The notes under the pieces were generated by a model. The model saw nothing but the letters and a program-made list of their open reading frames with translations. It did not search any database and had not been told where the DNA came from. The translations under genes and the position numbers were made by a program. A stretch of DNA of 64,000 bases from contig OX638368.1 of the NCBI GenBank assembly GCA_951812925.1, positions 11,301,994 through 11,365,993 on the forward strand. Reading direction: 5' to 3'. Source of the DNA: Calliopum simillimum (lineage: Eukaryota > Arthropoda > Insecta > Diptera > Lauxaniidae). Of the stretch, positions 58,776 through 64,000 are shown in pieces (positions within the stretch are counted from its first letter, which is position 1; the number at the start of each line of letters is the position of its first letter).

Positions 58776-61185
58776 TTCGGCCATCCTGATGTATCATTCG
58801 TCCCGAATGCTCTGGGATTGCGTTTTCTATATGCTCTGTTACTGTGAGGCTCTTATTGGGGCCTTCACCAGTGCCAACTTTTTTCTCTCCTATCTTATAA
58901 GGGCCAAAATATTTCAATTTCATGCCGTTGCCAAATTTAGTAGGTTTTATTGACACCGGTTCGTCATCAGAGTAAATGGTTTTACGTACTCGCCCGCGAT
59001 CAAAACTCCTTCGGCTCTCTGCTTGAATATTTGCTTGATGCTCTTCACGAATAATGTCGCGTTCGCCATTGAGCTCTTCCAATGAAACATCGTCTGCAAC
59101 CGTTTTCATGTATTCATCTTCCGGTACGTGGACTCCAAGACTAGATGGGGCTAATTTTGAACCTAAAAACGTATCAGACTTAACAACTGCATTTAGAAAA
59201 TCTTCTTCTCGTTCTGCATGTGTTTCAGCATCAACACATTCTATACATCTTTCAACAATAATATTAACCTTGGAACTAAGATTCGAGATATGGTAAACAT
59301 TTCCAACCAAATCCTTAGTTCTCTTCGCTGCGATGTGTCCCTGTCGATGAGCCATCTTAATTATTTCATCTTCCATCGATGCCGGTACTACGATAAGTTC
59401 CTTAATGGGATCTTTAAAGAGTATGCCGTTCTTTACAAAGTAGTCGCCATGATCTTCCTTCTCAAGAACTTTTCTAACCGCCTTAATCCACTCGTCCTGT
59501 AACCGACCTTCTCGAATACGATGCATCACTGAATCTTCTATTAAAATACCAGGTAATCGACTTTGTGCATCAGCTCGATTCATATTGGAATTCGTACAAT
59601 GCTTAATTTCGTATACGGGTACTTCATCGGACAATATCTTCATCTTCACTGACTTGGTTGGGTGATATTTATCAATCCATTCACTTAACTTCATGTTGTT
59701 ACTATCGTTTGAATGAGGTAAATCGATCTCTGGTGCTTCGCTTAAACCTTCCAATTTTTTTGCAATAAAAATTTTCTCGCATTCATCAGTCGATTTCGGT
59801 ATACTTGAACTTTCTTCTATTTTGTCATCTTCACTTTGTAATTTTTTAACTAAAGTAGCTCCTTCCGAATTAATTTTAACGTCAACCAATTTCAATATAT
59901 CGTTGCCCAACACTACTGAATATAAAATATCTCGATTTCTGGTAACGTGGAAAGTAATCTCCAGCTGCATGCCATCTACTTCTACTGTCGTGGTAAAATA
60001 TCCCATGGTTGTGATTTCGGCCTGTCCTATTCCAGTAAAAGTTTTTGTTTCGGGGATTAAATCAACGTCATCTAACATCATAAATGTGTCATACCGAATG
60101 GCACTAATATCACTTCCTGTATCGAGAATAGCGGAAAATTTGAAGTTTTTCATCTGCAGGTCTTTGGAAATACGGTTAGAGGATGTTGGTGCATCTGCAA
60201 GCGTATGTACATTGCTCTGCTCTGTTTTCACGGCTTCTATCGCTGATAAATTTCTACGACCACACTCCGAAGCACGATGTCCAATCTGATGACATTTGAA
60301 GCATCTAAATCCTGCCAATCCGCAATCTTTCGCCATATGGTCCTTATCACCGCATTTAAAGCATCTCTTTTCTTGATTTTGTACAGGTTCTCGTAATAAA
60401 CTGGATTTGTATGTTGATCGTGGTTGCTCAATTTTCGAGTTTGATGACTGCGAGTAAGGAGTTTGCACTTTTTCATACACCTTCAACTTATCCTTCAAAT
60501 CTTTCAACGACTGCGCCTGATATAAAATGCTTTTGTTAGATTTAGAATCTGGTATTCCATCGATAAAATATTCTATTAGGCTTTCTTCATCCAGGTTGAT
60601 CGGGTTTCCAATTTCCATGAGGCTGTAAAGATATTCTCTAAAGTTCTCCGTTGGCAGCTTTCGTCTGTTTCGTAGCGCACGGTGGACTTCAATGGATGTC
60701 ACCTTCACTCCAAATTCTTCTATAAGAGCCGCCTTCAGCGAACCCCAGTCACGTACACCAACTTGACACCTAACAAAAATTTTAGCAGCTCCCTTTAATA
60801 GTTGCTTGGCATATATGAACTTCTGCAATCCATTCCACTGTAAAGTCGAGGCATTATCTTCAAATTCTTGAACCCACTGACGCACTTCGGGAAAATCTGA
60901 TCCATCAAACGAAGTCACAGAATCTTCGATATCGCGCAACGTAAATACTGTTGACCGTACCGCTACTGTGGTTGGTGCCATTGCAACGGAGCCAACATCA
61001 TCATACTCCAACTCGCTATCTACAGCTTGCAACAACCGAAAGTGGTCAAGGAGTCTGTCCTGTAAAGCCTGTTTTATTCCTTCAGTCGACAACCCTAACT
61101 CCCCTAATTTGTCTTTTAGTTCTGCAACTGTCAATGCCAAAATACCTTCAACGTCCATAATGTTCTTAAAAACCGTCCAAAACAA
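58693..61185 (-). CDS. Gag-protease-partial integrase polyprotein of gypsy element
   Basis: An unbroken 830-codon frame. Residues 11-50 resemble a SAP-like helical motif (VEGILALTVAELKDKLGEL). Residues about 90-240 match the Gag capsid region. Two CCHC knuckles follow: C275-x2-C278-x4-H283-x4-C288 and C295-x2-C298-x4-H303-x4-C308. A retroviral-type aspartic protease has DTGS at 355-358 and VVLGNDIL at 424-431. From about 490 the frame jumps to the end of the RNase H/connection region (YEIKHCTNSNMNRADAQSRL), then to the integrase HHCC zinc domain (H613, H617, C647, C650). The DDE core is absent; a GPY/F-like piece (KLKYFGPYKI, 757-766) follows. The last 27 or so codons run into the 3' LTR. The start may be M1 or M10. 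It could make particle proteins but cannot reverse-transcribe or integrate by itself. Confidence 0.9.
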   Translation of the reverse strand: MFWTVFKNIMDVEGILALTVAELKDKLGELGLSTEGIKQALQDRLLDHFRLLQAVDSELEYDDVGSVAMAPTTVAVRSTVFTLRDIEDSVTSFDGSDFPEVRQWVQEFEDNASTLQWNGLQKFIYAKQLLKGAAKIFVRCQVGVRDWGSLKAALIEEFGVKVTSIEVHRALRNRRKLPTENFREYLYSLMEIGNPINLDEESLIEYFIDGIPDSKSNKSILYQAQSLKDLKDKLKVYEKVQTPYSQSSNSKIEQPRSTYKSSLLREPVQNQEKRCFKCGDKDHMAKDCGLAGFRCFKCHQIGHRASECGRRNLSAIEAVKTEQSNVHTLADAPTSSNRISKDLQMKNFKFSAILDTGSDISAIRYDTFMMLDDVDLIPETKTFTGIGQAEITTMGYFTTTVEVDGMQLEITFHVTRNRDILYSVVLGNDILKLVDVKINSEGATLVKKLQSEDDKIEESSSIPKSTDECEKIFIAKKLEGLSEAPEIDLPHSNDSNNMKLSEWIDKYHPTKSVKMKILSDEVPVYEIKHCTNSNMNRADAQSRLPGILIEDSVMHRIREGRLQDEWIKAVRKVLEKEDHGDYFVKNGILFKDPIKELIVVPASMEDEIIKMAHRQGHIAAKRTKDLVGNVYHISNLSSKVNIIVERCIECVDAETHAEREEDFLNAVVKSDTFLGSKLAPSSLGVHVPEDEYMKTVADDVSLEELNGERDIIREEHQANIQAESRRSFDRGRVRKTIYSDDEPVSIKPTKFGNGMKLKYFGPYKIGEKKVGTGEGPNKSLTVTEHIENAIPEHSGRMIHQDGRMWDWGKTDEDSYVNTKGEFDRRQRTTL

Positions 61186-62165
61186 AAGTTAAAATATTAA
61201 ATTAATGTTTAATATGTGAATTACAATTAAGTATTTTTTTTTAAATAAATACTACAAAAATAATCTTTTGTTTTTGTTTTGCTTTTTACAACTTTTTTTT
61301 TAAATAAAATCTTTTCAACTACAGTTTTTCTGAGTGTATTAAATTCAACTCGATTCAAAATCAATTTTTCTTCACATCTATTCAACTTCTTTTATTTCTC
61401 TTCGTTCTTATGAACATTCGACTTATGACAGCGCTTTCAACTACCTTCAACTTCTTACAACTTTCTGTCTTTTTCAACTTTTCAACTTTGTATCAACTTT
61501 TCAACTTTTTTCAACTAAATCATTTTTTTTTTTTCAACTTTTCTCTCTATGAGCTTTCAACTTAACATCAACTATTTGTTTAAATTTTGTATAGAAAATC
61601 TTCTTACATCAGTTACATTAACAATATTATTAATAAATTACATTTATAATTTGCAAATATTGTGAATAAAATTTATACAACAAGAAATAAATACGCTCAC
61701 CAACGGAATGCATAAGGGATGTTTTCTAATTTTGTATTGTTTCTGCTCGCTGTTCTCTTCTCTTTCTTGTTTGTTGATGCCACTTTATCTGATGCTGCTA
61801 CTGCGCCGTCGACGATTTCAAACTGCACCGCTGCGCCGTCGATTATGGTGCTGTACTTAACGCTGCTGTTGTTGTTATTTCAACGTTTTCTTTTAAAACG
61901 TTTTTATATTTTTCTCACTATTCGTTTTTAATTTATTTATTTGGTTATAAATAAATTTTTAGTTGACTTCTTTTTGCTTATAATTTGCAACTTTCATGGT
62001 TTTTTTCTCACTTGGGCAACTGTAAACCAATATGCACACAAACACGTACCAGCACAACGGATACCAGCAGAAACGATGTTTTTTTTTTTCAGCTTTAATT
62101 TATAAATTCACTTTGTTCTTCACTTTAATTTGTTTTTCTTCTTTTTCACTTGGCTCGTTTGCTCA
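61186..62165 (-). other. 5' leader of the gypsy element
   Basis: About 980 bp between the primer site and the ORF, rich in (minus strand) GTTGAAAA words (61430-61560 on the plus strand as TTTTCAAC). No ORF of note. It would hold packaging and dimerisation signals, though none can be identified by eye. Confidence 0.6.
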
Positions 62166-62183
62166 TTCCTGGACGAGTCCCCA
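62166..62183 (-). promoter_or_regulatory. tRNA-Pro-like primer-binding site
   Basis: The minus strand reads TGGGGACTCGTCCAGGAA, five bases inside the 5' LTR. It matches the complement of the eukaryotic tRNA-Pro 3' end (TGGGGGCTCGTCCGGGAT) at 15 of 18 positions. Confidence 0.7.
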
Positions 62184-62188
62184 AAATT

Positions 62189-62568
62189 TGTAGCGTTCCA
62201 ATGTAAATAAAACTTTTCCTTTATTGTTCTTCCAAATTTATTGTTTTTTACAGTATTGATTTACTTTTAGTTTAACAATTTTTCTTTAAATTTTAACTTT
62301 AAATTCTTATTTTATTTTTTAAGTTCACATTTCTTTTGATTTTTCTTAACTTAAATTTTCACGTTTTCTTTATTCACTGGTCCGTTGGCAACTGTTCGTT
62401 GTCCGTTTCATTTTTACGAAAATCACCCACGCTTCGTCGAGTGTTCGTTAAGTGTTTCGTTGTTTTAAATGTTGTCTGTCTGATTTTAAAGTGTTGTCCT
62501 CTGTCTTCTGTCAAATTCCCCTTTAGTGTTCACGTAACTGTCTTCGTCCGTTTTTCCCCAATCCCACA
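62189..62568 (-). repeat. 5' LTR of the gypsy element
   Basis: 380 bp, same ends and nearly identical to the 3' LTR. It would carry the promoter for element RNA, but no clear TATA or initiator could be assigned by eye. Confidence 0.92.
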
Positions 62569-62689
62569 TATATTCTGTAGCCAATACTTGAATGATTAGC
62601 ATAAAAAATTTTGGCTGAAATCGATCTAACGGTTCTCTTTCAAATTCCACCTAAACATTAGCTATACCACAATAGCATCAGTTCCCCTA

Positions 62690-64000
62690 CGGATATACTG
62701 AGAAAAAAATTTTTCAATTCCATTAAGTATTTACTAAGCAATAGTAAATGCAAGAAAACAACTCACGAAAGTTTTACTGTACGCAACACATACAAAAATT
62801 AAAATTTTGAAAAAATTTAAACGCCAAAAAATTTCTGATCCTGAAACGTACCCGACAAGGAGAAAAAAAATTTCCTTTCGAAAAGTCCGTTTTAGATGGC
62901 TCAGTTGAAAAAATTTTACTCATATACATTTTTAAACAAACCATTTTAGCTCATATAAGAAGAGAAGATTCACATACCAAAATGCCTGTTTATGTGTTTG
63001 TCTTCCTCCACCTTTTCAAGAATTTCGTCCACTTTTTCGGTACATGGTCGAACAGATTTTGGTGCGTCTTTTGAATCAAAATTTCCAGAGCAGAATCGAT
63101 CAAACTATTTTCCAACTGTCTTTTGCAATAAAGTTCATTCTCCATAATATGCACAAATTTTTTTGAGAGCCTTTGCGTCGGCCTAGTGCTTTTCAAAGAA
63201 ATAAAGTAAAATGTAGCGAATTTTTTCCGAGTCTGCATAAATGAGTGCAGTGGGGTGATGTTAAAAAAGGTGAGTAATGAAGAAATATCAAAAGGTAAAA
63301 ATTGCTTATGATTTTGAAACGTATCAACTAGCTATTGTACAACAACAAAGAGTTTTCAGATTCGACTAGTACTTACAGAGTTATCGTACTTAAAACTTTG
63401 CTATTTCACTTTTCTGAACTTCTTTTTTGGCAATTTATATTTAAAAAATATAAAATCACTCAAAAAAAAAAAAAAATTGTAAAAACATCTGATTTTGATC
63501 GGTTGTGAAGAAAATACTTGTGCTCCTTAACAACACTGCTCTTCAACTATTCTTATTTATTTTTTGTTGCTTTTGTCACATTTATGTCACAATATAGAGT
63601 TATGATTGCATGCTACTTAATATGCTGTTTACATATGTCAACTTTCACCACAAATGTAACGCCTTTAAATGTTTTGTAAAAAAAAAATGCATTCCAAAGC
63701 ATTCAAAGCGCTTGATTACCAAACATATCTCACATTTTTCTTAAGCCCTAATAGATCAGACCAATTAGTTAATCTCTTTATTTTCATATGCATATGCATG
63801 AAAATTTTTATTACAAATATGTGAATTTGTTAATAAGCCTCAAAGCCAATATAACTAATGAAGCTGTTAAATGTTTTACTACCTTTCTAGCAACTTTTTG
63901 TTTTATGTCTCGAATAAAAACTAAAACGAAACTACTGCAGGGTATCGTCGTCATCAAACAATGGGAGCTAAAAAATTAAAGATCAAAGCGCGGCACACAC
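62690..64000. other. No gene supported
   Basis: AT-rich DNA with an A-run near 63462 and ATATGCATATGCATG near 63786. The minus-strand frame 62990-63238 (lysine-rich, 82 codons) matches nothing I recognise. Confidence 0.45.

Larger units (their letters stand above)
58396..62568 (-). mobile_element. gypsy (Ty3-type) LTR retrotransposon, internally deleted
   Basis: Two 380-bp LTRs (58396-58775 and 62189-62568) with TG...CA ends, a 4-bp TATA target duplication (58392-58395 and 62569-62572), a primer-binding site and one long ORF. The element reads on the minus strand. Total length is 4173 bp; reverse transcriptase, RNase H core and integrase core are missing. The LTRs differ at about two positions (near 58694 versus 62487 and 58747 versus 62540), so the insertion is recent. 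Confidence 0.92.
57680..62687. mobile_element. TA-flanked, motif-rich MITE split by a gypsy element
   Basis: Ends GGGGAACTGATGCTATTGTG and its perfect inverse at 62687, flanked by TA (57678-57679 and 62688-62689). Removing 58396-62568 and one TATA leaves an 831-bp MITE. GTGGTAT or its inverse ATACCAC is repeated near the ends (57697, 57715, 58034, 58058, 58206, 58270, 58295, 62663). No transposase. Confidence 0.85.

Noticed and set aside
58543..58953. 136-codon plus-strand frame over the gypsy LTR
   Set aside because: Antisense shadow of the LTR and polyprotein; repeated in part at the other LTR.
61186..62188. Envelope gene of the gypsy element
   Set aside because: An env would lie on the other side (after pol). 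This stretch is the 5' leader and has no long frame, so no env is present.
62990..63238. 82-codon minus-strand lysine-rich frame
   Set aside because: No family recognised and no supporting context; left unannotated.

Overview
This is eukaryotic, very AT-rich, gene-poor DNA from an insect, most likely a higher (brachyceran) fly; the genus cannot be set from the sequence. The case rests on fly-style intergenic DNA with CAG/CTG-rich islands, a thioester-containing-protein (TEP) gene fragment with short introns, Tc1/mariner elements of the DD37E type, and a gypsy element. I find no intact cellular gene, no convincing tRNA or rRNA gene and no bacterial features. Nearly every recognisable sequence is a transposable element, often nested inside another, or a degenerate repeat array.

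Layout. 0-12 kb: two copies of a TA-flanked MITE (35-1486, itself interrupted, and 7440-8056), two DD37E Tc1/mariner-like elements (4866-6137 and 10166-11435), tRNA-like SINE fragments. 12.6-16.7 kb: a degenerate array of a roughly 20-bp motif with a CATG core, split by ordinary sequence. 18.7-21.5 kb: non-LTR retrotransposon RNase H remnant and a TA-flanked MITE. 23.2-29.7 kb: three hairpin (foldback) elements, a strand-switching array, a 140-bp-unit repeat element and a palindromic element. 29.7-31.7 kb: non-LTR ORF1 split by a second copy of the 140-bp-unit element. 34.5-37.6 kb: a three-level nest, foldback > pogo-like transposon > foldback, with a clean C-terminal PHD-type zinc-finger ORF. 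41-46 kb: a GTTGAAAA-rich tract interrupted by a decayed PIF/Harbinger element and by a foldback whose arms carry tRNA-like sequences. 47.6-49.5 kb: third DD37E copy, a MITE, and a foldback with a piggyBac-type MITE in its loop. 50.9-56.7 kb: mariner and RTE-like fragments, then a multi-exon TEP pseudogene bounded by piggyBac-type ends and by a 300-bp direct repeat. 57.7-62.7 kb: an 831-bp MITE split by a young gypsy element (LTRs differ at about two of 380 positions) whose 830-codon ORF keeps Gag, protease and parts of integrase but lacks reverse transcriptase, RNase H core and integrase core.

The genes do not form a pathway. The window records successive transposon insertions, several of which can be ordered because internal copies preserve the uninterrupted sequence. 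The best leads are the foldbacks as possible hairpin-RNA sources, the motif-rich ends of several DNA transposons, the tRNA-like inverted pair, the gag-only gypsy element, and the TEP relic that has lost its thioester cysteine.
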